Shown here: positions 53,302 to 62,219 of the stretch, piece by piece
How the letters are laid out: the number at the start of each line of letters is the position of its first letter
How positions within the stretch are numbered: the stretch's first letter is position 1
From: Gracilibacillus salinarum
Lineage (GTDB): Bacteria; Bacillota; Bacilli; Bacillales; Amphibacillaceae
Length of the DNA stretch: 64,000 bases
Direction: 5' to 3'
Assembly: GCF_022919575.1 (NCBI RefSeq)
Contig: NZ_CP095071.1
Location: 4,164,001-4,228,000 of the forward strand
The notes under the pieces: model-generated
Told to the model about the DNA's origin: nothing
Database searches by the model: none
The model's input: the letters and a program-made list of their open reading frames with translations, nothing else
Translations under genes and position numbers: made by a program

Positions 53302-54765
53302 TTATTTAGAAGTTTGTAAACTGTCTTCAGATGCTTGTTTTACACGTTTAATAAAGAACGAAAGTACAAGGCTGATGAATGCAAAAAATAACATGGTAAA
53401 GTATGCATCATTGATACCCTGAATCGACGCTTCCATTGTTAAATGTTCCTGTGATCCGGTGATGCCATTTGTAACCATTTCCTGTAGGTGATCCTTTGTT
53501 CTGCTCGTCATGATCGTAACAATTAGCGAAGTTCCGATTGCTCCTGCCACTTGACGAGTAGTGTTTGAAATTGCTGTACCGTGAGCATGCAAACTATTTG
53601 GCAATTGATTTAGACCAGCTGTTTGTAACGGCATCAAGAACAAAGCCATTCCTAACCGACGTCCGGCATACATTAAAATAAGTACAGTATAGCTGATTGA
53701 ATCGGTTAAATTAGTAAAAGAATAAGTGGTAAGCAGAATAATAATTAAACCAATAATCGCGAGCCATTTGACTCCAAATCGATCAAACAACTTACCAACG
53801 GCAGGACTCAAGAGACCCATCAGCAGTGCGCCAGGTAACATTAGTAAACCTGATTCGAACGCAGTAAAGCCTCTGGCATTCTGTAAATATAGCGGCAATA
53901 AAATCATATCTGCGTACATGACAAAAGTAACAGTGCAGTTAATAATTGTCGTTAAGGAAAACATGTTGTAACGGAAAACCCGTAGGTCAAGAAACGGATC
54001 ACTTGATTTAAGTTGTCTTAAGGTAAATATACCGATGGTGATAAAGCCGACAATGAGTGATATTATAACTTCCAAATGCCCCCAGCCGTTATTTCCTGCT
54101 TCACTGAATCCATATAAAATACCGCCAAAACCAATAGTGGATAATATGAGACTAACAAAATCCATTTTGCTAGTTGTAGTTTCTGATACATTTTTCAGAA
54201 AGATCGATGCGAATATAATAATTAAAAGAACAAATGGAATCATTCCATAAAATAATACGCGCCAAGAGAAGTTATCTAAAATATATCCGGCTAATGTCGG
54301 GCCTATAGCAGGTGCGAAGATGATTGCAAGTCCAACAGTTCCCATCGCTGTTCCTCTTTTTTCTGGTGGGAATAATGATAATACAACGTTCATTAACAAA
54401 GGCATCATAATACCGGTCGAGGCAGCTTGAATCAAACGACCAATAAGTAGTACGACAAAAGTTGGCGCAATGGCAGATACGAGTGTACCTATCAAGAAAA
54501 TAATCATTGCAGCTAAATATAATTGTCTAGTAGAAAAGCGTTTCATTAAGAATCCGGTCACCGGAATTAATACACCATTGACTAACATGTATCCTGTAGT
54601 CAGCCATTGTCCAGTAGAAGCATCTATGTTAAAAGCTTCCATTAATGGTGGTAGCGCGACTGTCATCGTGGTTTGATTAAATAATGCAAAAAAAGAACCT
54701 AAAATCATAATGGTTAAGATCGACCATTTTTTTTCGTTATCGCCAGTGTTAGCACTAGTTGCCAA
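53302..54765 (-). CDS. DHA2-family multidrug exporter (EmrB/QacA type)
   Basis: A 487-aa, 14-helix MFS exporter: NQTTMTVALPPLMEAF, GRLIQAASTGIMMPLLMNV, FAPAIGPTLAGYILDNFSWR (motif C), and ISNTTRQVAGAIGTSL near the end. It starts with TTG 54765 (AAAGG about 10 bases before); no ATG is available in frame nearby. It is divergent from a TetR-type regulator, the usual arrangement for drug-inducible efflux (LmrB/Mdr-like). Confidence 0.9.
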   Translation of the reverse strand: MATSANTGDNEKKWSILTIMILGSFFALFNQTTMTVALPPLMEAFNIDASTGQWLTTGYMLVNGVLIPVTGFLMKRFSTRQLYLAAMIIFLIGTLVSAIAPTFVVLLIGRLIQAASTGIMMPLLMNVVLSLFPPEKRGTAMGTVGLAIIFAPAIGPTLAGYILDNFSWRVLFYGMIPFVLLIIIFASIFLKNVSETTTSKMDFVSLILSTIGFGGILYGFSEAGNNGWGHLEVIISLIVGFITIGIFTLRQLKSSDPFLDLRVFRYNMFSLTTIINCTVTFVMYADMILLPLYLQNARGFTAFESGLLMLPGALLMGLLSPAVGKLFDRFGVKWLAIIGLIIILLTTYSFTNLTDSISYTVLILMYAGRRLGMALFLMPLQTAGLNQLPNSLHAHGTAISNTTRQVAGAIGTSLIVTIMTSRTKDHLQEMVTNGITGSQEHLTMEASIQGINDAYFTMLFFAFISLVLSFFIKRVKQASEDSLQTSK

Positions 54766-54896
54766 TATTGTTCATCCTTTCTATACCCGTTAAGGTCAAT
54801 AAAACAATTAATTTACACAGTGTCGTTTAAATTTTAGACACAAAGAATATTATAATTGTTATAGTGCCAGTATTCAACCAACAATAATTTATAAAG

Positions 54897-54912
54897 TGTA
54901 AATTAGTTTACA
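54897..54912. promoter_or_regulatory. Putative TetR operator
   Basis: TGTAAATTAGTTTACA is palindromic at 14 of 16 positions. It lies in the divergent promoter region, 81 bases before the regulator gene and 132 before the exporter gene. Confidence 0.55.
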
Positions 54913-54992
54913 AATTGAACAATAATGTAGCAAAATAGATAATAATACTACATTAAATAATTTTATGTAAATATAGTGTGGGAGGAAAGAGT

Positions 54993-55577
54993 ATGGTTAA
55001 GACAAAAGAAAAGACCGATCCACGCATCATCCGTACGCGCCAGCTGCTTCGAGATGCTTTTATCGAGCTGCTGTTAGAAATGGATATCAAAAAGATTTCC
55101 GTGAATCGCCTGGCAGAAAGAGCTACCATTAATCGGGTTACATTTTATCTGCATTACAAAGACATTACCGATATGATGGATAAAATGGCCGATGATATGG
55201 TTGAAGATATTTCCAATGTGATTGAAGAAGCAAGAATCAATCGAACTTCGGATCAACCTACAGGAGAAGTATTGTCTAAATGCCTGGAACATATAGCAGC
55301 TAATGCGAATTTTTATAAAGTGGTTCTTACAACGAGAGGCATTCCACTTTTTAAAGATCGCCTTATGCAGCTTTTAGTCGACAAAATTATGTCCGGGATT
55401 GAAAATAGAGGCAGTGAATCTTTTGTTGAGAAAGCGAGTATTCAAAAAGAGATTCTGATCTGGTATGATTCATCAGCATTAATTGGAACCATTGTTTCCT
55501 GGTTGAGAAATGATATGCCTTACAGCCCGAACTACCTTGCACAACAATTCGCGTTAATCCATAACCGTCACAAGTGA
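54993..55577 (+). CDS. TetR/AcrR-family regulator with TetR_C_7-like domain
   Basis: A 194-aa protein. The N-terminal HTH (KKISVNRLAERATINRVTFYLHYKDITDMM) is typical of the subgroup with the VTFYLHYKD turn. The C-terminal ligand-binding domain contains WYDSSALIGTIVSWLRNDMPYSP. It probably represses itself and the divergent exporter until a drug binds. ATG 54993 has GGAGG upstream. A perfect terminator follows. Confidence 0.9.
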   Translation: MVKTKEKTDPRIIRTRQLLRDAFIELLLEMDIKKISVNRLAERATINRVTFYLHYKDITDMMDKMADDMVEDISNVIEEARINRTSDQPTGEVLSKCLEHIAANANFYKVVLTTRGIPLFKDRLMQLLVDKIMSGIENRGSESFVEKASIQKEILIWYDSSALIGTIVSWLRNDMPYSPNYLAQQFALIHNRHK

Positions 55578-55596
55578 GTGAAGTGAAACAGATGTT

Positions 55597-55627
55597 AAGG
55601 ATCCGATTATATTATCGGATCCTTTTT
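55597..55627 (+). terminator. Terminator of the TetR gene
   Basis: aaggatccgat (55597-55607) and atcggatcctt (55613-55623) pair perfectly, followed by TTTTT. Confidence 0.93.
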
Positions 55628-55797
55628 ATATGCGCTAGAAAAGCATTCCATTATAGCGGTGAAGAAGCAAAAAACAAATGATACTCGCAAAAGTAGAGTC
55701 GAATGCTTCGTGTTTCTGTTGAAGGTGAAATTTGATGCGCGAATGGAAGTTGTTTTCGCTGTTGAAGATATTGGCAAAGGAAAATAAAATAATAGGA

Positions 55798-55945
55798 AAT
55801 GTTTGAAGTTCAAGCCTTTTCAAGCGTAGGAATAGCTAGACAGTGTAGAAACGTCTGAAGTTTTAGTATCTTCGAGTGGAAGGAGGTCCAAAGAGTAGAG
55901 GAACGTCTGAAGTTTGAGCAACTTCAAGCGGAAGAAGAATGAAAA
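55798..55945. repeat. Short 52-bp-period repeat, three diverged copies
   Basis: The segment gaagttt.agcaacttcaagcggaag recurs at about 55806, 55858 and 55910, and aacgtctgaag at 55850 and 55902, giving a period of 52 bp. Each copy can form a small GAAGTT/AACTTC hairpin. Gap 55628-56150 contains no supported gene. Confidence 0.6.
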
Positions 55946-56036
55946 AAGGTACCACTTTGCCCTTTTTTTAGCGATAATAATATCCGCTTTTCATATGTGC
56001 TTCCCTTACTGCTTCAATTATTGAAAGTCTGACAGA

Positions 56037-56095
56037 TATATTTACAAGAAAAAAGACAGATCCATCACTATCGATTAAAGTACTTGTAAATACAA
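56037..56095. promoter_or_regulatory. Putative GntR operator pair upstream of the regulator
   Basis: CTTGTAAATATA (minus strand, 56037-56048) and CTTGTAAATACA (56083-56094) face each other before the GntR gene. The second is part of the palindrome TTGTAAATACAA. The same motif recurs at 57001. Confidence 0.6.
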
Positions 56096-56150
56096 CCACT
56101 TGTCATTACACCCGAAAAAGCATGTGGATAGGAGGGGTAATATCGTTAAT

Positions 56151-56918
56151 TTGAATAGTAAAGTACCTTATTACTTGCAGTTGAAGGATTGGCTTTATGA
56201 GCAAATCGAGGCAGAGATTTATAAAAAGGGTCAAAAATTACCTTCAGAATCAGAGCTTGCTAATGAGCATGGGATCAGCAGACCAACTGTCAGACAAGCT
56301 TTAGGAGAATTAGTTCAAGAAGGTCATTTAGTAAAAAAACGTGGCCTTGGCACATTTGTTTCATCACCAATTGTGAAGAATGACGCGCAAATATTTACCA
56401 CTTTTGCAGAGGAAATGAACCAAACTGGCCATACGCATAGTGCTCAATTAATTGAAAAAAGAGTGGTGACAGCGACGAAAAAAATGGCCAGTGATTTACA
56501 AATACCTGAAGAGAGTGATGTATATAAGTTTGTTCGTCTCCGATTAGCAGATGGGGAACCTGTTGTTGTTAGAACTTCTTACATTCCTTGTCAGCTGTAT
56601 CCCGATTTATTGGAGGAGGATTTAGAGAAAGACTTGCTTTACGATATTCTGGCGAAACGAAATATTCATCCAATTAAGTCGTCCCAACGGTTTCAGGCCG
56701 TAGGTGCCTTGCCCGAAGAAGCTAAGTTATTAAACTTGAAAGAAGGGGATCCGCTCCTGTTGTGGAATGGAATCGTGTTTGGGGAAGGTGGTCAACCAAT
56801 TGAACAAATGCGAGCAGTCTATTTAGGCTATCAATTTTCAATTGAGCAATCGAGGAATAACTGTAATGGTAATGGCGTTCACGAGGAATGGACAGCACTA
56901 AGTACACTACATTTCTAA
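56151..56918 (+). CDS. GntR/HutC-family transcriptional regulator
   Basis: A 255-aa protein: winged helix (VPYYLQLKDWLYEQI, LPSESELANEHGISRPTVRQAL, GLGTFVSSP) and UTRA effector domain (ESDVYKFVRLRLADGEPVVVRTSYIP). The start is unclear. TTG 56151 gives the usual family N-terminus, but AGGAGGGG (56130-56137) is 13 bases away, and the only other starts, GTG 56124 and TTG 56100, precede it. Operator-like repeats occur before this gene and before the catabolic operon, so it probably controls both itself and the operon. Confidence 0.87.
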   Translation: MNSKVPYYLQLKDWLYEQIEAEIYKKGQKLPSESELANEHGISRPTVRQALGELVQEGHLVKKRGLGTFVSSPIVKNDAQIFTTFAEEMNQTGHTHSAQLIEKRVVTATKKMASDLQIPEESDVYKFVRLRLADGEPVVVRTSYIPCQLYPDLLEEDLEKDLLYDILAKRNIHPIKSSQRFQAVGALPEEAKLLNLKEGDPLLLWNGIVFGEGGQPIEQMRAVYLGYQFSIEQSRNNCNGNGVHEEWTALSTLHF

Positions 56919-57000
56919 GAAACAAAAACGTTTTTCAAAAATAGTTTGTAAAGGATTGTGACAACCGTTTTGATAAATGATGCCCATCCTGTAAAAATAA

Positions 57001-57013
57001 CTTGTAAATACAT
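57001..57013 (+). promoter_or_regulatory. Putative GntR operator before the catabolic operon
   Basis: CTTGTAAATACAT repeats the motif found twice upstream of the regulator gene. It lies 42 bases before the amidohydrolase start. Confidence 0.6.
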
Positions 57014-57054
57014 CATTACTTCATTTCAACTAAAAAATTAAAAGGAGCGAGACA

Positions 57055-58713
57055 ATGAAAGAAATAACTTTATTATTTAAAAATGCTAATGTGTTAACGT
57101 TGGACAAGGAAAACCACAAAGCAGGTTCTGTAGCAGTTGCAGATGGTAGAATCGTAGGGGTTTGGGAAGAGAGCGAGCCGCCAGCGGGGGAAGTAACGAT
57201 TACCGATAATACTAATGTTATAGATTTACAGGGCGCAACGTTACTACCGGGCTTTGTTGACACACATAACCACATTTTAATGTCTGGGACAATGCGCGAT
57301 ATGCTTAATTGCAGCACACCACCAAATGAAACAATTGAAGATCTTAAAGAACTGATAGCAGAAAAAGCAGAAAATACAGCTGACGGCGAATGGATTGTAG
57401 GTTTTGGCTATGATGATACATTATTAGCTGAACTTCGCCACCCAACTCGTGCTGATCTAGATCCAGTTTCACCGAATCACCCAGTTATTTTAATGCATGC
57501 ATCAGGACATTTAGCGGTTGCTAACTCTGCCGCATTAGAACTAGCAGGATTAGCGGATGATACAAAGGATCCAGAATCAGGTGGGCACTTCGGACGAGAC
57601 AGTGAAGGTAAATTAAACGGGGTATTATATGAAGCAGCAGCACAGATGCCAGTTAGAGTCAAGATGCCTCAGAAAACAGAAGGAGAAATGATCGAAGACT
57701 TACGATATGCTGCTCAAGAATACGTAGCACAAGGGATTACGACAAATTCAGATGCGGCGGTTAGTACACTTGCGGAATTAGAAGTCCATACGAAAGCAGC
57801 TGCAAATGGCATAAATCCGATGCGTACCCAATTAATGATCATGCACTTTTTATTACGCGATGGTCAACCATATGGTGGTTATACACCAGAGCAGATAGAT
57901 CAGGAAATTAAAGAAAAATCAAATGGACTAGCTCGATTAGATAGCGCGAAAATGTTCCAGGATGGTTCGATTCAAGGACTAACAGGTGCACTGCGAAAAC
58001 CTTATTATCAAAATCCAGGTGTTTACGGTGATTTGATTTTTGCTCAGGAAGACTTGAATGAAGAAGTTTTGGATCTACATAAACGTGGATTCCGAATTAC
58101 CACTCATGGTAACGGCGACAGAGCAATTGGTTCAATTATTGATGCTTACGAAAATGCGATTATCAATAGCGCACGTGAGGATCATAAACACCGAATCGAA
58201 CACGTACAATCAGCAACAACAGAAGATATCGAAAATATGGCTCGTTTAGGTATTGCCGGATCATTCTTTATCAATCACGTATATTTCTGGGGAGATCGCC
58301 ACGAAAACATTTTCCTCGGCCCGGACAGAGGTCGAAGAATCAGTCCACTGAAAGATGCGGTCGATAATGACTTATTATTCACCCTGCATTCTGATTGTCC
58401 AGTAACACCAATTTCACCTTTATTCTCGGTTTGGGCAGCTGTTAACCGTACGACAAGCAGTGGCAAAATTTTAGGACCAGAACAGCGTATTGATGTGATC
58501 ACAGCATTAAAGTCGATGACAATTTACGGTGCAGAATTAATTTTTGATGAAGAAAATGTTGGAAGTATCGAAATTGGGAAATGTGCTGACTTCGCTGTAT
58601 TAGAAGAAGATCCTACCAGCATTGCTCCAGAGAAAATAAAAGATATTAAGATTCAGTCTACTTATATTGATGGGAAAGCAGTATATGAAAATAAGGAACT
58701 TGTTACTAACTAG
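57055..58713 (+). CDS. YtcJ-type amidohydrolase (COG1574)
   Basis: A 552-aa metal-dependent hydrolase of the YtcJ/N-substituted formamide deformylase group: GFVDTHNHILMSG (HxH), ITTHGNGDRAIG, HRIEHVQSATTEDI and FTLHSDCPVTPISP. Members cleave amide bonds or deacylate N-substituted compounds. It is the first gene of the GntR-controlled operon, so it probably releases an amine (for example taurine or another omega-amino acid) from an N-acyl precursor. This substrate is inference. AAAGGAG precedes ATG 57055; intact. Confidence 0.85.
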   Translation: MKEITLLFKNANVLTLDKENHKAGSVAVADGRIVGVWEESEPPAGEVTITDNTNVIDLQGATLLPGFVDTHNHILMSGTMRDMLNCSTPPNETIEDLKELIAEKAENTADGEWIVGFGYDDTLLAELRHPTRADLDPVSPNHPVILMHASGHLAVANSAALELAGLADDTKDPESGGHFGRDSEGKLNGVLYEAAAQMPVRVKMPQKTEGEMIEDLRYAAQEYVAQGITTNSDAAVSTLAELEVHTKAAANGINPMRTQLMIMHFLLRDGQPYGGYTPEQIDQEIKEKSNGLARLDSAKMFQDGSIQGLTGALRKPYYQNPGVYGDLIFAQEDLNEEVLDLHKRGFRITTHGNGDRAIGSIIDAYENAIINSAREDHKHRIEHVQSATTEDIENMARLGIAGSFFINHVYFWGDRHENIFLGPDRGRRISPLKDAVDNDLLFTLHSDCPVTPISPLFSVWAAVNRTTSSGKILGPEQRIDVITALKSMTIYGAELIFDEENVGSIEIGKCADFAVLEEDPTSIAPEKIKDIKIQSTYIDGKAVYENKELVTN

Positions 58714-58789
58714 GTATACAAATAGCTTTAAATTTCTGAATATTCAGAAAAATACACCTTATAGAATTGAAGTAGAGGAGGCGTTTCGT

Positions 58790-60208
58790 ATGGGAACGAC
58801 GAGCATTACAGAAGAGAAAGAAATGGAAACTATTAATCCAGCTACGAAAGAAAAGCTTGGCGCATTACGAATAATCAATGAAAAAGAGATCAATCAAAAG
58901 ATCGAGTCAGCAGAACAAGCCCAAAAGGTTTGGCGAAAAACATCTGCACCAAACCGAGGCGATGTCTTACTTGAATTGGCAACGCTGATCGAACAAGAAA
59001 AAGAAGGACTAACCCAATTATTAGTCGATGAGGCTGGGAAGTGTACGGCACAGGCAGCAGGAGAAGTAGACCGTACCACATCGATCTTGAGATTTTTAGC
59101 CGGTGAAGGGGCAAGGTTGACAGGTACTACCATCCCATCAACAGACATTAACATCATGGCTTATTCTGTGCAACGTCCGTTAGGGGTTGTCGGAATTATT
59201 ACACCTTGGAATGTACCACTCGCGATTCCAGTTTGGAAAATCGCACCGGCATTAGTTGCTGGAAATGCTGTCGTCTGGAAGCCGGCACCACAAACGATCT
59301 TAATTGCAGAGAAGCTTCAGGAAATATTTGATGCCAGTTCACTACCAGAGGGATTAGTGCAAATGGTGATTGCGCCAGGACCAGAGGTAGGGAAAAAATT
59401 TGCTGAGCACGAAACGATCAAAGCAGTATCTTTTACTGGTTCGACGGATACTGGAAGAATCATTAACCAAATGGTCGCACCTAGAGGGATCAGGTTCCAG
59501 GCTGAAATGGGTGGGAAAAATCCTTTTATCATTATGCCGGACGCTAATCTCGAGCGAGCAGCAGCTGATGTGATCGCTGGTGGGCTGTTGGATGGTGGCC
59601 AGCGTTGTACGGCAACGAGCAGAATTTTTGTTCATCAGTCTGTTCATCAAGCGTTTCGAAAAGAGCTTACGAAACAGCTAGCTAATGTTCGTGTCGGTAA
59701 CCCACATGATGCGTTATCTATTATGGGACCTGTCGTCGATGAACAGCAATATCGTACTGTTCGATCCTATATTCAATCAGGGATCGATGAACAGCTTGAC
59801 CTGGCCTTCGGTGGATTGCCGCCTGCAGTAGAAGAGAATAAGGGCTATTTCATCCAGCCTACTTTATTTGACCATGTCACACAGGAAAGTAAACTCGCAC
59901 AGGAAGAAATTTTTGGACCTGTTCTTGTTATGATTCCGTTTGATGATTTTGATGCTTGTCTAGAACAAGCAAATGACATTCGCTATGGGCTTTCATCTAG
60001 TATTTACACACAAAACATTGATTGGGCATTGCAATACGTGGAAGAAATAGAATCAGGCTTAGTCCATATAAACTTACCTTCCGCATACAGTGAACCACAA
60101 ATGCCATTTGGAGGGATTAAAGCAACAGGAATTGGCGGTTTTAGAGAACTAGGCCAACATGCTGTTTCCTTCTATACAGAATGGAAAACCATTTACGCTC
60201 GTAAGTAA
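58790..60208 (+). CDS. NAD(P)-dependent aldehyde dehydrogenase
   Basis: A 472-aa non-acylating aldehyde dehydrogenase. Visible are ITPWNVPLAIPVWKIAPAL, FTGSTDTGR, the general-base Glu in AEMGGKNPF, the catalytic Cys in DGGQRCTATSR, and the C-terminal PFGGIKATGIG. ATG 58790 is chosen because AGAGGAGG lies 8 bases upstream; the longer frame from 58667 overlaps the previous gene without a site. With a class III aminotransferase in the same cluster, its likely substrate is the omega-aldehyde made by transamination, for example sulfoacetaldehyde or malonate semialdehyde. Confidence 0.9.
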   Translation: MGTTSITEEKEMETINPATKEKLGALRIINEKEINQKIESAEQAQKVWRKTSAPNRGDVLLELATLIEQEKEGLTQLLVDEAGKCTAQAAGEVDRTTSILRFLAGEGARLTGTTIPSTDINIMAYSVQRPLGVVGIITPWNVPLAIPVWKIAPALVAGNAVVWKPAPQTILIAEKLQEIFDASSLPEGLVQMVIAPGPEVGKKFAEHETIKAVSFTGSTDTGRIINQMVAPRGIRFQAEMGGKNPFIIMPDANLERAAADVIAGGLLDGGQRCTATSRIFVHQSVHQAFRKELTKQLANVRVGNPHDALSIMGPVVDEQQYRTVRSYIQSGIDEQLDLAFGGLPPAVEENKGYFIQPTLFDHVTQESKLAQEEIFGPVLVMIPFDDFDACLEQANDIRYGLSSSIYTQNIDWALQYVEEIESGLVHINLPSAYSEPQMPFGGIKATGIGGFRELGQHAVSFYTEWKTIYARK

Positions 60209-60225
60209 ATGGAGTATCCAATCAG

Positions 60226-60966
60226 ATGACAGAGTTGGTAGTGATTCTATGTGTGTTTGCCTTTATCAGTGGACTTATGAAAGTGGGCTTCGGGTTTGGT
60301 GCCGGAATTGTACTGAACCCGATTCTAACCTTATTTATGCCATCAGCGAAATCAGTCGGTTTACTTGCACCAATATTATGGTTTAGCAATGTCAATGGCG
60401 TTCGGTCACATTGGAAATCAATTAATAAAAAACTATTTTATCAAATGCTTCCATTGGCAGTGATCGGTACTTTAATAGGAAGCTTAATACTAACCGTTGT
60501 ACCGGATGACATCATCCGAAGAGGGATTGGCGTATTATCCATTATTTGTGGTTTTAGCCTTTGGAATGCTTCTCGTAAGTCAGACAAGAAAGTTCAGAAG
60601 CGGACCATACATCCAGTCATCACCAAGCTAATTCGACAAGTTAGCGCCTTTCTATCAGGATTAATTGGAGCCGCAGCAAATTCTGGCGGGATCCCATTAT
60701 CGGTTCTCTTTTCTCAGGAAAAGATGAGTAAACAGGCGTTTACGGCCAATATTATTGTATTACTGGCAATTATGGATACATTGAAGATCATCTTTTACAT
60801 TGGTTTCGATGTCATTGCATTTCAAGATTTATTACTAGCATTTATCTACATTCCTTTAATCATTTTAGGAGGCTATGTGGGAAAATGGCTTAATCATTTA
60901 TTAGCAGAAAGAGTTTTCTTTCATGTGATTCACGGACTAATCTTTTTTATGGGATATATCTATTAA
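60226..60966 (+). CDS. TauE/SafE-family sulfite/organosulfonate exporter
   Basis: A 246-aa, 7-8-helix protein of the TauE/SafE (DUF81) family with the duplicated pattern GLMKVGFGFGAGIVLNPIL and GLIGAAANSGGIPLSVLF. Family members export sulfite, sulfoacetate or related anions. In Neptuniibacter a SafE protein exports sulfoacetate formed from taurine by an aldehyde dehydrogenase. Its position directly after an aldehyde dehydrogenase gene matches that arrangement. A weak GGAG precedes ATG 60226. Confidence 0.87.
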   Translation: MTELVVILCVFAFISGLMKVGFGFGAGIVLNPILTLFMPSAKSVGLLAPILWFSNVNGVRSHWKSINKKLFYQMLPLAVIGTLIGSLILTVVPDDIIRRGIGVLSIICGFSLWNASRKSDKKVQKRTIHPVITKLIRQVSAFLSGLIGAAANSGGIPLSVLFSQEKMSKQAFTANIIVLLAIMDTLKIIFYIGFDVIAFQDLLLAFIYIPLIILGGYVGKWLNHLLAERVFFHVIHGLIFFMGYIY

Positions 60967-60998
60967 TCTAACTTCGTTACAAGAGAGGAGAATACACA

Positions 60999-62135
60999 AT
61001 GATTATTGGTGTACCAAAAGAAATTAAAGACAATGAAAATCGCGTAGGACTTACGCCAGCAGGGGTTCAAATGTATAAACAGGCAGGTCACGAAGTATGG
61101 ATCGAACAGAATGCCGGTGAAGGCAGCGGCTTTACTGACCTGGAGTATACTGAGGCAGGAGCAGTGATTTTTGAAAGTGCAAGTAAGGTATGGACAGCAG
61201 AAATGGTAATAAAGGTGAAGGAACCATTACCATCAGAATATGACTATTTTTATGAAGGATTAATTTTATATACGTACTTGCATTTGGCTGCAGAACCAGC
61301 ACTGACCAAGGCATTAATTGACAAAGGTGTGCAAGCTGTTGCTTATGAAACGATCCAGTTAGAAGACGGTTCACTACCACTTTTAACACCTATGAGTGAA
61401 GTGGCTGGACGAATGTCCGTTCAAATCGGTGCCCGCTTTTTGGAAAAGTCTAACGGTGGAAAAGGGATCCTGCCAGGCGGGGTACCTGGTGTAGCGAAAG
61501 CAAAAGTCACGATAATCGGTGGAGGAATCGTTGGTACCAATGCTGCTAAAATCGCACTAGGATTAGGCGCAAGTGTTACAATCCTCGATATTAATGTTCA
61601 GCGTCTTCGTCAATTAGATGACCTGTTTAATGGCCAAGTACAGACGATGGTATCCAATTCTTATAATATCGCTTCAGCTGTTAAACAAGCCGATTTGTTG
61701 ATCGGAGCAGTATTAATTCCAGGGACACGTGCACCACAGCTCGTAACCGAAGAAATGGTAAAAACAATGGACAAAGGATCTGTTATTGTCGATGTCGCGA
61801 TCGATCAAGGTGGTTCAATAGCAACAATTGATCACATTACGACACACAGTGCCCCAACCTATGAGCGACATGGTGTTGTTCATTATGCTGTAGCTAATAT
61901 GCCTGGTGCCGTATCGAGAACCTCAACGATTGCATTAACGAATGTTACCGGTCCGTATGGTTTAGAAATTGCCAATAAAGGGCTTGAAAAAGCTGTAATT
62001 GAGAACCCAGTATTAACCAAAGGTGTAAATACGATGAATGGTATTGTTACTTATCGTGCGGTAGCAGATGCTCACAATTATACGTATCAACGTGTAGAAG
62101 CACAATTAAATATGATGTCAGCTGTTTCGTTGTAA
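60999..62135 (+). CDS. ald: Alanine dehydrogenase
   Basis: Oxidises L-alanine to pyruvate and ammonia with NAD+. The 378-aa protein matches the family throughout: [30 protein letters not shown] with the catalytic His, [25 protein letters not shown], and [10 protein letters not shown]. In this cluster it should regenerate pyruvate from the alanine made by a pyruvate-dependent aminotransferase and release the substrate nitrogen as ammonium. GAGGAG precedes ATG 60999. Confidence 0.95.
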   Translation: MIIGVPKEIKDNENRVGLTPAGVQMYKQAGHEVWIEQNAGEGSGFTDLEYTEAGAVIFESASKVWTAEMVIKVKEPLPSEYDYFYEGLILYTYLHLAAEPALTKALIDKGVQAVAYETIQLEDGSLPLLTPMSEVAGRMSVQIGARFLEKSNGGKGILPGGVPGVAKAKVTIIGGGIVGTNAAKIALGLGASVTILDINVQRLRQLDDLFNGQVQTMVSNSYNIASAVKQADLLIGAVLIPGTRAPQLVTEEMVKTMDKGSVIVDVAIDQGGSIATIDHITTHSAPTYERHGVVHYAVANMPGAVSRTSTIALTNVTGPYGLEIANKGLEKAVIENPVLTKGVNTMNGIVTYRAVADAHNYTYQRVEAQLNMMSAVSL

Positions 62136-62219
62136 CCATATTCATAGATAAAGACAGAAAACATAGCCTTTCGCTTGTGGGGAGTAGAGGTCTTTAAAAA
62201 TCTGTAGGGGGTTATCTAA

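Noticed and set aside
55607..55823. Two overlapping minus-strand frames of 62-68 codons
   Set aside because: No ribosome binding site, hydrophobic low-complexity content, and they overlap the 52-bp-period repeat.
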